Assembly: GCA_017516925.1 (NCBI GenBank)
Contig: JAFXAQ010000031.1
Location: 1-38,754 of the forward strand
Length of the DNA: 38,754 nucleotides
Origin: Oscillospiraceae bacterium
GTDB taxonomy: Bacteria; Bacillota; Clostridia; Oscillospirales; Oscillospiraceae
Direction of reading: 5' to 3'
A program made the position numbers and the translations under genes. This document shows positions 8,133-15,998 of the stretch, piece by piece. The stretch's first letter is position 1. Each line of letters begins with the position of its first letter. Under the pieces are notes generated by a model, which was not told where the DNA came from, did no database searches, and saw nothing but the letters and a program-made list of their open reading frames with translations.

Positions 8133-8144
8133 TAACTAATTATA
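8127..8144. promoter_or_regulatory. Palindromic candidate operator over the -10 and start site
   Basis: TATAATTA and TAATTATA form a perfect 8-bp inverted repeat around AC. It covers the -10 box and the expected start point, an ideal place for a repressor. The flanking genes both encode XRE-type HTH domains, so autoregulation is a reasonable inference. AT-rich palindromes can arise by chance around a -10 box. Confidence 0.5.
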
Positions 8145-8163
8145 GCATTTGAGGTGTGACCCT

Positions 8164-10431
8164 ATGACCGACATTAACAGCAAAATTAAAGAAACTGCGC
8201 GGCGTATCCGGGAGCTTCGCCAGATTTGCGGTCTTTCCGTAGAGGAAATGGCAAAGCGTACCGACCTGAGCGTGGAGGAGTACGTTCAGTGTGAAGAGGG
8301 AAACCGCAATATGAGCATTGCCTTCCTGTACCGCTGCGTGTTGATCTTCGGCGTGGATATGGGCGACCTGCTGGAAGGTCGCAGCCCCAAGCTACGTTCT
8401 TATGCCCTGACCCGGAAAGGGGAAGGTCAGCGGATTGAAGAAGCCCACAATATGCTGGGCTTTAACCTGGCGGCAGACTTCCGTAACCGTATTGCGCTGC
8501 CGCTGTACATGGAAGTGAAGTACCAGCCGGATGCCCAGATTGAACTGATTACCCATGAGGGTCAGGAATGTGACATTGTAATCCGTGGTCACCTGAAAAT
8601 TCAGGTAGGCGACCATACGGAAATCCTGCACCCCGGCGATACCATTTACTATGACTCCTCCAAGCCCCACGGTATGATTGCCGCGGAGGGTGAGGACTGC
8701 GCCTTCTATGCCATTGTGCTGAGTAACTCTGCCGCCCGTGAGGGTGAGCAGGCAGCGGCTGTTGCGACGCAGGCAGCCACTTTGCAGCTTGCTGATACCC
8801 AGCCCCGGGTCTACCATAACTTTATTATTCCCACCGTGACTGACGGCAAGCTGACGGCGATTGACTTCAAGAATGAAGAAAAGTTTAACTTCGCCTTTGA
8901 TGTGGTGGATACGTTGGGTCAGCAGAAGCCGGACAAGCTGGCAATGCTTCACATTGCCGAGGATATGACCGAGCGCCGATTCACCTTCAAGGATATGATG
9001 AAGGAGTCTGCCCGGTGCGCCAACTACTTCAAGTCCCTGGGCATCCAGCGCGGTGACCGGGTGATGCTGGTGCTGAAGCGCCACTATCAGTATTGGTTTG
9101 CGGTTCTGGGCTTGCATAAGCTGGGCGCTGTGGCGATTCCTGCCACCAATCAGCTGCTGGAAAAGGACTTCACCTACCGCTTCCAGGCAGGCAACGTCAA
9201 AGCCATTCTCTGCACCGCCGATGGCGAGGTGGCAGAGGCAGTGGATGCAGCCGCTGAAAAGTGTCCTATGCTGGAGCATAAGCTTCTGGTGGGTGGCAGC
9301 CGGGAAGGCTGGCACGACTTTGACGAAGAATACACCATGTATTCCTCCCATTTTGCCCGGGCAGAGGATGCCCCCTGTGGCGCAGACCCCATGCTGATGT
9401 TCTTCACCTCCGGCACCTCCGGCTATCCCAAGCTGGCAGCCCACAACTACAAGTACCCGCTGGGTCACTTTATTACCGCAAAATACTGGCACCGGGTCAA
9501 TCCGGACGGTCTGCACCTGACCATTTCCGATACCGGCTGGGCAAAGTCCTCCTGGGGCAAGCTGTACGGACAGTGGCTGTGCGAGGCAGCGGTGTTTGTC
9601 TATGACTTTGACCGGTTTGACGGCGCAAAGATTTTGCCCATGTTTGCCAAATACAACATTACCACCTTCTGCGCGCCCCCCACTATGTACCGGATGCTTA
9701 TCAAGCAGGACCTTTCCGGCTATGACTTAAGCTCCATCCAGCACGCATCCACCGCAGGCGAGGCGCTGAACCCGGAGGTGTTCCGTCAGTTTGAGCTGTC
9801 CACCGGTCTTAAGATTATGGAAGGCTTCGGTCAGTCCGAAAGCACCCTGATGATTGGCAACCTGGCAGGTGACAGCCATAAGTTCGGCGCCATGGGTAAG
9901 CCCGTGCCGCTGTACGATGTACATCTGCTGGATGTGGACGGCAATGAAGTGGATGCCGGTGAATCCGGTGAGGTCTGTGTCAATATCAAAAACGGCTTAC
10001 CCTGCGGCCTGAGCTATTGCTACGAGGGCAATCCGGAGGTTACCGCAGAGACCTGGCGTGACGGCTATTACCACACCGGCGACCTTGCCTGGAAGGACGA
10101 GGACGGCTTCTTCTGGTATGTGGGACGTGCCGACGATGTAATTAAGTCCTCCGGCTACCGGATTGGACCCTTTGAAATTGAGAACGTGATTATGGAGCTG
10201 CCCTATGTTCTGGAATGCGGTGTTTCCGCTGCTCCGGACGAGGTCAGAGGACAGGTGGTCAAGGCAAGCATTGTGCTGGTCAAGGGCACAGAGGGAACGG
10301 ATGCCCTGAAGAAAGAAATTCAGGAATACGTCAAGAGCCGTACCGCACCTTACAAGTACCCCCGTATTGTGGAGTTTAAGGAAAGCCTGCCCAAGACTGT
10401 CAGCGGCAAAATCATCCGCAAGAAGTTATAA
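8164..10431 (+). CDS. XRE HTH-cupin-acyl-CoA synthetase fusion (copy 2)
   Basis: This is a paralogue of the preceding gene and also 755 residues. It aligns with copy 1 nearly without gaps from about residue 235 to the end. The HTH covers about residues 8-70 and the cupin about 112-190 (H-E-G-Q-E-C-D-I and S-K-P-H-G). The ligase domain has FTSGTSGYPK at 414-423, GFGQSE at 554-559, YHTGD at 636-640 and catalytic Lys749. The N-terminal 230 residues differ much more than the ligase half, and a divergent linker (about 190-215) is rich in Ala and Gln. The two copies may answer different signals or use different acids. ATG 8164 is chosen because GAGGTG lies 7 bases upstream; the TTG at 8149 lies inside that site. 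The stop overlaps the next ATG (TAATG), implying coupling to the ATPase gene. Confidence 0.9.
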   Translation: MTDINSKIKETARRIRELRQICGLSVEEMAKRTDLSVEEYVQCEEGNRNMSIAFLYRCVLIFGVDMGDLLEGRSPKLRSYALTRKGEGQRIEEAHNMLGFNLAADFRNRIALPLYMEVKYQPDAQIELITHEGQECDIVIRGHLKIQVGDHTEILHPGDTIYYDSSKPHGMIAAEGEDCAFYAIVLSNSAAREGEQAAAVATQAATLQLADTQPRVYHNFIIPTVTDGKLTAIDFKNEEKFNFAFDVVDTLGQQKPDKLAMLHIAEDMTERRFTFKDMMKESARCANYFKSLGIQRGDRVMLVLKRHYQYWFAVLGLHKLGAVAIPATNQLLEKDFTYRFQAGNVKAILCTADGEVAEAVDAAAEKCPMLEHKLLVGGSREGWHDFDEEYTMYSSHFARAEDAPCGADPMLMFFTSGTSGYPKLAAHNYKYPLGHFITAKYWHRVNPDGLHLTISDTGWAKSSWGKLYGQWLCEAAVFVYDFDRFDGAKILPMFAKYNITTFCAPPTMYRMLIKQDLSGYDLSSIQHASTAGEALNPEVFRQFELSTGLKIMEGFGQSESTLMIGNLAGDSHKFGAMGKPVPLYDVHLLDVDGNEVDAGESGEVCVNIKNGLPCGLSYCYEGNPEVTAETWRDGYYHTGDLAWKDEDGFFWYVGRADDVIKSSGYRIGPFEIENVIMELPYVLECGVSAAPDEVRGQVVKASIVLVKGTEGTDALKKEIQEYVKSRTAPYKYPRIVEFKESLPKTVSGKIIRKKL

Positions 10432-11132
10432 TGATGGAACATAAAAGACTGACTTTATTTGCCGGGCATTACGGCAGCGGCAAAACCAATATTGCCGTGA
10501 ATTATGCCCTGTATCTGGCGAGGGAAGGGAAGAAGGTCTGTATCGCAGACCTGGACATCGTTAACCCCTATTTCCGCACCAAGGATAGTGCCAAGGTGCT
10601 GGAACAGGCAGGAATTGACCTGATTTCCCCGCAGTATGCCAACAGCAATGTAGACCTGCCGGCATTGCCGGCGGAAAGCTACCGGCTTGTCCGGGATAAA
10701 AGTGTCTGCGGCATTATGGATATCGGCGGTGACGACCGGGGCGCATATGCGCTGGGACGGTTTGTGCCGGATATTCTGGCAGAAAACGATTACCGGATGG
10801 TTTTTGTTGCCAATTGCTGTAGACCTCTGACCCGCACGCCGGAGGATGCGCTGGAAATTATGAGAGAAATTGAAGGCGCCTGCGGCCTGAAATTCACCTG
10901 TATCGTCAACAATTCCAATCTGGCAGAAGAAACCGATGCAGAAGTGATTATCGGCTCAATGGATTATATCAACAAACTCTGCAAACTCAGCGGCTTGCCT
11001 CTTTGGCTTCATACTGCTGAACGCTCTGTTGCCGAGACCTTGCCGGAATTGAATGCTCCGGTGCTGGCAATGGACTTGCAGGAAAAATACTTCGCATTAC
11101 CAGAAGGAGGAAGTAAACTATGCCAAAGGTAA
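10431..11132 (+). CDS. P-loop ATPase of the MinD/ParA-like class in the oxidoreductase operon
   Basis: This is a 233-residue soluble P-loop protein. Walker A is GHYGSGKTN at residues 11-19, a switch-type Asp lies in CIADLDIVNPYFR (about residues 37-49), and a Walker B-like GIMDIGGDD follows near 95. The layout is that of the SIMIBI/MinD-CobQ class, whose members move or insert cofactors or position complexes. Embedded between acyl-CoA synthetase and ferredoxin genes, it may load Fe-S clusters or otherwise service the oxidoreductase; this is inference. It overlaps the preceding stop by one base. Its last 13 bases overlap the ferredoxin gene, whose ribosome site GGAGGAAG lies inside it. A plasmid-partition role is unlikely, as no parB or centromere repeats are nearby. 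A second in-frame ATG at 10434 is equally possible. Confidence 0.75.
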   Translation: MMEHKRLTLFAGHYGSGKTNIAVNYALYLAREGKKVCIADLDIVNPYFRTKDSAKVLEQAGIDLISPQYANSNVDLPALPAESYRLVRDKSVCGIMDIGGDDRGAYALGRFVPDILAENDYRMVFVANCCRPLTRTPEDALEIMREIEGACGLKFTCIVNNSNLAEETDAEVIIGSMDYINKLCKLSGLPLWLHTAERSVAETLPELNAPVLAMDLQEKYFALPEGGSKLCQR

Positions 11133-11326
11133 CATTCAAAACCGATCTTTGCAAAGGCTGCGGTCTGTGTGTCCATGCTTGCCCCAAGGGCTGCCTGACC
11201 ATCGCCCAGGACAAGATCAACCAAAAAGGCTATTCACCTGCGCAGATGCTTCACGAGGATAAGTGCATCGGCTGCGCGTTCTGCGCAACCATGTGTCCCG
11301 ACTGCATCATTACCGTAGAGAAGTAA
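11120..11326 (+). CDS. 2x[4Fe-4S] ferredoxin subunit of the 2-oxoacid oxidoreductase
   Basis: This small 68-residue protein has two cluster motifs: CKGCGLCVHACPKGC in the first third and CIGCAFCATMCPDC near the C-terminus. Each has three close Cys plus a distant Cys followed by Pro. The length and position directly before the alpha subunit match the delta (PorD/VorD-type) subunit of four-subunit 2-oxoacid:ferredoxin oxidoreductases, which passes electrons between the TPP site and free ferredoxin. The start ATG 11120 has GGAGGAAG upstream within the end of the ATPase gene. The next gene starts 12 bases after its stop. Confidence 0.88.
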   Translation: MPKVTFKTDLCKGCGLCVHACPKGCLTIAQDKINQKGYSPAQMLHEDKCIGCAFCATMCPDCIITVEK

Positions 11327-11338
11327 GGAGGGATCATT

Positions 11339-12400
11339 ATGGCAGAACGAGTACTTATGAAGGGCAATGAGGCGATTGCAGAAGCAGCAATTCGTGCCGG
11401 TTGCCGTCACTATTTTGGATATCCTATTACCCCCCAGACAGAAATCGCTGCCTATATGGCAAAGAAAATGCCTAAAATCGGCGGTGTATTCCTGCAGGCG
11501 GAAAGTGAAGTTGCTTCTATCAATATGGTTTACGGCGCAGCCGCAGCCGGTATGCGTGTTATGACCTCCTCCTCCAGCCCCGGAATTTCCCTGAAGGCGG
11601 AGGGCTTGAGCTACATTGCAGGCTCCGATGTGCCTGCGCTGGTGGTGAATGTCCAGCGTGGCGGTCCCGGTCTGGGCGGCATTCAGCCCTCTCAAAGTGA
11701 CTATTTCCAGGCCACCAAGGGCGGCGGTCACGGTGACTACCGGATGATCGTGCTGGCGCCTGCCTCTGTGCAGGAAATGGCAAGCCTGACCATCAAGGGC
11801 TTTAATCTGGCGGATAAGTATCTGATGACCTCTATGATTTTGGCAGACGGTACCATCGGACAGATGATGGAGCCCATCAGCTTTGAGGATGCGGAAATTG
11901 AGACCTACGAAAAGCCCTGGGCGCTTACCGGCACCAACTGCGAAAGAAAGCACAATATTGTAAACTCTCTGTATCTGCAGCCGGATGAGCTGGAAAAGAA
12001 GAATTTTGAGCGTTACGAGCGCTATAAAATTGTGGAAGAAAACGAGCAGATGTGGGAGGAATATATGATGGAGGACGCAGAAATCTGCGTGGTTGCCTTC
12101 GGTATTGCTTCCCGTGTTGCCAAGAATGCTGTGGTTGCTGCCCGGAAAGAGGGCATCAAGGCAGGTTTGATCCGTCCCATTACCCTGTGGCCCTTCCCCA
12201 AGAAGGCAATGGAAGCAGCGGCAGATAAGGTAAAGCACTTTATCAGCGTTGAGCTGAGTATGGGTCAGATGATTGAAGATGTGCGGCTGTACTCCGGGTG
12301 CAAGAAGCCTGTTACCCTGTGCAACCGCTGTGGCGGTATGATTCCCAGCCCGGACCAGGTGCTGGAGTCCATCCGTCAGGCGCAGAAAGGAGCGTGCTGA
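11339..12400 (+). CDS. vorB: Branched-chain 2-oxoacid:ferredoxin oxidoreductase, alpha subunit
   Basis: The protein has 353 residues. It carries the pyrimidine-binding and transketolase-C-like domains of the POR/VOR/KOR alpha subunit: [12 protein letters not shown] near residues 23-34, a glutamate in the [11 protein letters not shown] segment, and a C-terminal half with [13 protein letters not shown]. The VorB-type family interconverts branched-chain 2-oxoacids with acyl-CoA, CO2 and reduced ferredoxin. An IlvE-type aminotransferase two genes later and the T-box upstream favour the reductive direction, acyl-CoA to 2-oxoacid. A 2-oxoglutarate or aromatic 2-oxoacid enzyme is an alternative that sequence alone cannot exclude. 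AGGAGG precedes ATG 11339; the beta gene begins 2 bases after the stop. Confidence 0.85.
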   Translation: MAERVLMKGNEAIAEAAIRAGCRHYFGYPITPQTEIAAYMAKKMPKIGGVFLQAESEVASINMVYGAAAAGMRVMTSSSSPGISLKAEGLSYIAGSDVPALVVNVQRGGPGLGGIQPSQSDYFQATKGGGHGDYRMIVLAPASVQEMASLTIKGFNLADKYLMTSMILADGTIGQMMEPISFEDAEIETYEKPWALTGTNCERKHNIVNSLYLQPDELEKKNFERYERYKIVEENEQMWEEYMMEDAEICVVAFGIASRVAKNAVVAARKEGIKAGLIRPITLWPFPKKAMEAAADKVKHFISVELSMGQMIEDVRLYSGCKKPVTLCNRCGGMIPSPDQVLESIRQAQKGAC

Positions 12401-12402
12401 TT

Positions 12403-13152
12403 ATGAAGACAGTATTTCAAAAGCCCAAGTCTTTAACGGACGCCCCCTTGCACTACTGCCCCGGCTGTCCCCACGGCATTATCCACCGTCTGGTGGCAGA
12501 AGCTCTGGACGAGCTGGGCATTGAGGGCAAGGCAATCGGTGTTGCCCCTGTTGGTTGCGCGGTTATGGCATACGACTACTTTGCCTGCGATATGATTGAG
12601 GCTGCCCACGGCAGAGCTCCTGCGGTGGCAACCGGCATTAAGCGCTGCCGCCCGGAAAATATCGTCTTTACCTATCAGGGCGACGGCGACCTGGCCTCCA
12701 TCGGTATGGCGGAAACCGTCCACAGCGCTGCCAGAAACGAAAACATCACGGTGATTTTCGTGAACAATGCCATTTACGGTATGACCGGCGGTCAGATGGC
12801 ACCTACCAGCCTGCCCGGTCAGGTAACCCAGACCTCTCCCTACGGTCGTGACGTGAAGCACTGCGGCTGGCCCATCCGTGTCAGCGAAATGCTGGCAACT
12901 TTGGAAGGTCCTGAGTATATTGCCCGTGTAGCCGTGAACAACGTCAAGAACGTCAATGCCGCTAAAAAGGCGATTAAGAAGGCTTTCCAGAACCAGATTG
13001 ACGGCAAGGGCTTCTCCCTGGTGGAAGTGGTCTCTGCTTGTCCCACCAACTGGGGTATGACGCCCCAGCAGGCGCTGGAGTGGGTGGAAAGCGATATGCT
13101 GCCTTACTATCCCATTGGTGTCTACAAGGACAGAACGGAGGGCGCAAAATGA
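12403..13152 (+). CDS. 2-oxoacid:ferredoxin oxidoreductase, beta (TPP-binding) subunit
   Basis: The 249-residue TPP-binding subunit contains the motif GDGDLASIG...[11 protein letters not shown] in its middle and the N-terminal HYCPGCPHG that is typical of VOR/KOR beta subunits. It holds the thiamine diphosphate on which the 2-oxoacid carbon is broken or joined. ATG 12403 with AAAGGAG upstream is the proper start; the longer frame from 12298 reads backwards into the alpha gene. Its stop overlaps the gamma start as ATGA, giving coupled translation. Confidence 0.88.
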   Translation: MKTVFQKPKSLTDAPLHYCPGCPHGIIHRLVAEALDELGIEGKAIGVAPVGCAVMAYDYFACDMIEAAHGRAPAVATGIKRCRPENIVFTYQGDGDLASIGMAETVHSAARNENITVIFVNNAIYGMTGGQMAPTSLPGQVTQTSPYGRDVKHCGWPIRVSEMLATLEGPEYIARVAVNNVKNVNAAKKAIKKAFQNQIDGKGFSLVEVVSACPTNWGMTPQQALEWVESDMLPYYPIGVYKDRTEGAK

Positions 13153-13682
13153 AAACAACACAAATTCTGATTGCCGGCTTCGGCGGACAAGGTGTTTTGT
13201 TTGCCGGTAAATTCCTCGCCTATAAGGGACTGACGGAAGAACAGCAGGTTTCCTGGCTGCCCTCTTATGGTCCGGAGATGCGTGGCGGCACTGCTAATTG
13301 CAGCGTGGTCATTTCTGACACCCCTGTTGGCTCTCCCATTATTACCAACCCCGATGTGCTGGTGGCAATGAACCTGCCCTCTCTTTTGAAGTTTGTGGAT
13401 GCTGTGGTTCCCGGTGGTCAGATTTTCATTGACTCCACTCTCATTGACGCAAAGGTGGAGCGCACCGATGTAAAGGTCCACTACATTCCTGCTACCCAGA
13501 TTGCCAAGGATGCGGGCTTTGCAACCCTTTCCAATATGGTGCTGATGGGTAAGGTGATGAAGGAATGCGACGCAGTTTCCTATGCAGGCTGCAAAGAAAC
13601 GCTGGAAGCATTTATTCCCGCAAAGAAAGCCAATTTGATTGATGTGAACTGCCAGGCATTGCAGGCAGGCTATGATTACTAA
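13149..13682 (+). CDS. 2-oxoacid:ferredoxin oxidoreductase, gamma subunit
   Basis: This is a 177-residue gamma domain of POR/VOR/KOR enzymes. It opens with [16 protein letters not shown] and continues with [15 protein letters not shown], both family hallmarks. It completes an alpha-beta-gamma-ferredoxin set with the three genes upstream. The ATG at 13149 overlaps the beta stop. The end of the gene is 12 bases from the aminotransferase start, and AAGGAG overlaps the gamma stop codon. Confidence 0.88.
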   Translation: MKTTQILIAGFGGQGVLFAGKFLAYKGLTEEQQVSWLPSYGPEMRGGTANCSVVISDTPVGSPIITNPDVLVAMNLPSLLKFVDAVVPGGQIFIDSTLIDAKVERTDVKVHYIPATQIAKDAGFATLSNMVLMGKVMKECDAVSYAGCKETLEAFIPAKKANLIDVNCQALQAGYDY

Positions 13683-13694
13683 GGAGATGATTTG

Positions 13695-14768
13695 ATGCTG
13701 GACATCAAGATTACCAAAACCACTGAGCCCAAGCAGAAGCCCGCTGCCGGACAGAAGCTTGGCTTTGGCAAGATTTTCACAGACCATATGTTTGTGATGA
13801 ACTACACAGAGGGCAAGGGCTGGCACGACCCCCGGATTGAGCCCTTCCATAACATCAGCCTTTCTCCTGCTGCGATGGTTTACCATTACGGTCAGGAAAT
13901 GTTCGAGGGTCTGAAGGCATACAAGGGCGAGGACGGCAAGGTGTTCCTGTTCCGTCCCGATATGAACGCAAAGCGTACCAACAATACCAATGACCGTCTG
14001 GTAATCCCCCAGCTGCCTGTTGAGGACTTTGTGCAGGCTGTCAGCACTGTGGTGGATGTGGACCGTGACTGGATTCCCACTGAGCCCGGTACTTCTCTGT
14101 ACATCCGTCCCTTTATCATCGCCACCGATGAATTTTTGGGCGTGGCGCCCTCCAAGACCTATTTGTTTATGGTTATTCTCTCTCCCAGCGGCGCTTACTA
14201 TGAAAGCGGTCTGGCGCCTGTGGGTATCTGGATTGAGGACGAGTATGTCCGGGCAGTCCGTGGCGGTATCGGCTTTGCCAAAACCGGCGGCAACTATGCT
14301 GCCAGCCTGATTGCCCAGCAGAAGGCCCACGATGCCGGCTTCTCTCAGGTGCTGTGGCTGGACGGTGTGGAGCGTAAATATATTGAAGAAGTGGGCGCAA
14401 TGAACATTTTCTTCAAAATCGCAGGCAAGGTGGTAACCCCTGCCCTCAGCGGTTCTATTCTGCCCGGTATTACCCGGGATTCCACCATCCAGCTTTGCAA
14501 GGCTTGGGGATATGAAGTGGAGGAGCGCAAGATTTCTGCCGACGAGCTGCTGCAGGCACAGAAGGAGGGCACTTTGGAAGAGGTGTTCGGCACCGGCACA
14601 GCGGCTGTTATCTCTCCGGTTGGCAAGCTCCGCTTTAAGGATGAAGTGATGACCATCGGCGATGGCACCACCGGTCCTTTGAGTATGAAGCTGTACGACA
14701 CTATCACCGGCATCCAGACCGGCAAGCTGCCCGATACAATGGGCTGGCGCCTGGAAGTGGGTAAATAA
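13695..14768 (+). CDS. ilvE: Branched-chain amino acid aminotransferase
   Basis: The 357-residue fold-type IV PLP enzyme is the group II BCAT type. The PLP lysine is Lys196 in GFAKTGGNY. YGQEMFEGLKAY near 65-76, EEVGAMNIFF in the C-terminal half and GTGTAAVISPVG near the end are all conserved. It converts 3-methyl-2-oxovalerate, 2-oxoisovalerate and 4-methyl-2-oxovalerate to Ile, Val and Leu with glutamate. As the last gene after the oxidoreductase it would turn carboxylated branched acyl-CoAs into amino acids. ATG 13695 is preferred over TTG 13692 because AAGGAG is 8 bases away. A strong terminator follows the gene. Confidence 0.92.
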   Translation: MLDIKITKTTEPKQKPAAGQKLGFGKIFTDHMFVMNYTEGKGWHDPRIEPFHNISLSPAAMVYHYGQEMFEGLKAYKGEDGKVFLFRPDMNAKRTNNTNDRLVIPQLPVEDFVQAVSTVVDVDRDWIPTEPGTSLYIRPFIIATDEFLGVAPSKTYLFMVILSPSGAYYESGLAPVGIWIEDEYVRAVRGGIGFAKTGGNYAASLIAQQKAHDAGFSQVLWLDGVERKYIEEVGAMNIFFKIAGKVVTPALSGSILPGITRDSTIQLCKAWGYEVEERKISADELLQAQKEGTLEEVFGTGTAAVISPVGKLRFKDEVMTIGDGTTGPLSMKLYDTITGIQTGKLPDTMGWRLEVGK

Positions 14769-14777
14769 ACTGAAAAC

Positions 14778-14817
14778 AAAAAATCACCACATTTGCTAAG
14801 CAAATGTGGTGATTTTC
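14778..14817. terminator. Bidirectional intrinsic terminator
   Basis: A long perfect stem, AAATCACCACATTTGC/GCAAATGTGGTGATTT, with a TAA loop lies between the converging ilvE and NagA-like genes. It has A-rich and T-rich flanks on either side. Confidence 0.9.
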
Positions 14818-14827
14818 GTTGCAGTAT

Positions 14828-15985
14828 TTAAATTTTTTGAACTTCTCCGTTAAAGATAACAGTCTTGACATTCATCTTGATATCCACCAAAACCAGGTCA
14901 GCACGAAGTCCTTCCCGGATTTCGCCGCGGTCAGTCAGTCCCACGACCTTAGCGGGGTTGTAGGAAGCCACCTTGAAGGCGTCTACGATGGAAGCGCCGG
15001 TGTGCTTCATATAGTTCCTGCAGGCGACGTTCAAGGTCAGCTTAGAACCGGAAATATCAATACCGCCGTTTTCCATATAGGTGAAATTGATATCCGTAAT
15101 ATGCTCAAAGCCGGCAGGGTTAAGCACTCTGGAATCGGTTTGGTCAGAAATCAGGATAATCTTATCGTCGCCCTTGATTTTGCGAATCAATCTCTGCATA
15201 TAGGGGTCCACGTGGATACCTGCGCTGTCAGAGATCAGCTCTGCGTAAATGGCGTTGTTGTAGTTGACGGTTTCATCCACGCACACACCCCGGCATTCCG
15301 GATACTTGGGTAGGTCACCGGTGGCGTTGGTGTGGTGGGTTCCGATGCAAAGACCGTAGGGGATAAGCTTTTCAATCTGGGCGGGGGAGGCCTGAGAGTG
15401 ACCCACAGTGAATACTACCTCCGGGTTTGCCTTCTTGGCAGCTTTCACAAATTCCTCGATACCCTCACGCTCCGGACCCAAGGTCCATACACGGATGATG
15501 TCTGCGCCGGCCTCCAACAGGGGCTCATAGTCCTCCGGAAGCACACCCCCGGTCCAGGGGTTTAAGTGGCTTTCGGAACCAAAATTAGGGTTGATGTAGG
15601 GACCCTCCATATAAATACCGGCAATATTCTTGCCCTCCGGAGTTGCCATAGCTTTGCGGATTTTTGCAATATTGGTGACAAACTCCGGAACGGTGCACAG
15701 GTAGTTGGTGGTAGCCAGTACCGATGTGGTGCCACAAGCCATATGTGCCTTTGCCGCAGGCAGGGGGTCGTTTTCAAAACGGATACCGTCGCCGGCATGG
15801 GAATGAATATCCACAAAGCCGGGACCTACGTAGGCGCCCTTGGCATCGAGAATCTCACAGCCCTCAGGGATGGGGGTGGTACGCATTTCGCCGAAGCCGG
15901 CAATCTTGCCGTCTTCAATAAAAAGGACAGCTTCCGGAATCAGGTGATCCCGCATGACAAGCTCAGCGTTGATAATTGCAAGCAT
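14828..15985 (-). CDS. N-acetylglucosamine-6-phosphate deacetylase-like amidohydrolase (copy 1)
   Basis: A 385-residue amidohydrolase of the NagA type. It shows the N-terminal HSHAGDG metal motif (HxH, about residue 61), YMEGPYINP with the metal Glu, GHSQA, GTHHTNATG and the catalytic Asp in LISDQTD. NagA enzymes remove acetyl from GlcNAc-6-phosphate in the cytoplasm, feeding aminosugar catabolism. No nagB or PTS gene is adjacent, so another N-acylated sugar phosphate remains possible. It lies 13 bases downstream of a closely similar copy and is clearly a tandem duplicate in the same operon. Confidence 0.8.
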   Translation of the reverse strand: MLAIINAELVMRDHLIPEAVLFIEDGKIAGFGEMRTTPIPEGCEILDAKGAYVGPGFVDIHSHAGDGIRFENDPLPAAKAHMACGTTSVLATTNYLCTVPEFVTNIAKIRKAMATPEGKNIAGIYMEGPYINPNFGSESHLNPWTGGVLPEDYEPLLEAGADIIRVWTLGPEREGIEEFVKAAKKANPEVVFTVGHSQASPAQIEKLIPYGLCIGTHHTNATGDLPKYPECRGVCVDETVNYNNAIYAELISDSAGIHVDPYMQRLIRKIKGDDKIILISDQTDSRVLNPAGFEHITDINFTYMENGGIDISGSKLTLNVACRNYMKHTGASIVDAFKVASYNPAKVVGLTDRGEIREGLRADLVLVDIKMNVKTVIFNGEVQKI

Positions 15986-15998
15986 AATTCCAACTCCC

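Noticed and set aside
10431..11132. ParA-type plasmid partition protein
   Set aside because: The canonical GxxGSGKT, the tight operon with oxidoreductase genes and the lack of parB or iterons argue against partition.
5254..14768. Aromatic (phenylacetate or indoleacetate) reductive carboxylation as the pathway
   Set aside because: The oxidoreductase is the multi-subunit VorB type rather than IorAB, the aminotransferase is a BCAT, and the T-box reads as branched-chain. It is not fully excluded for the individual ligases.
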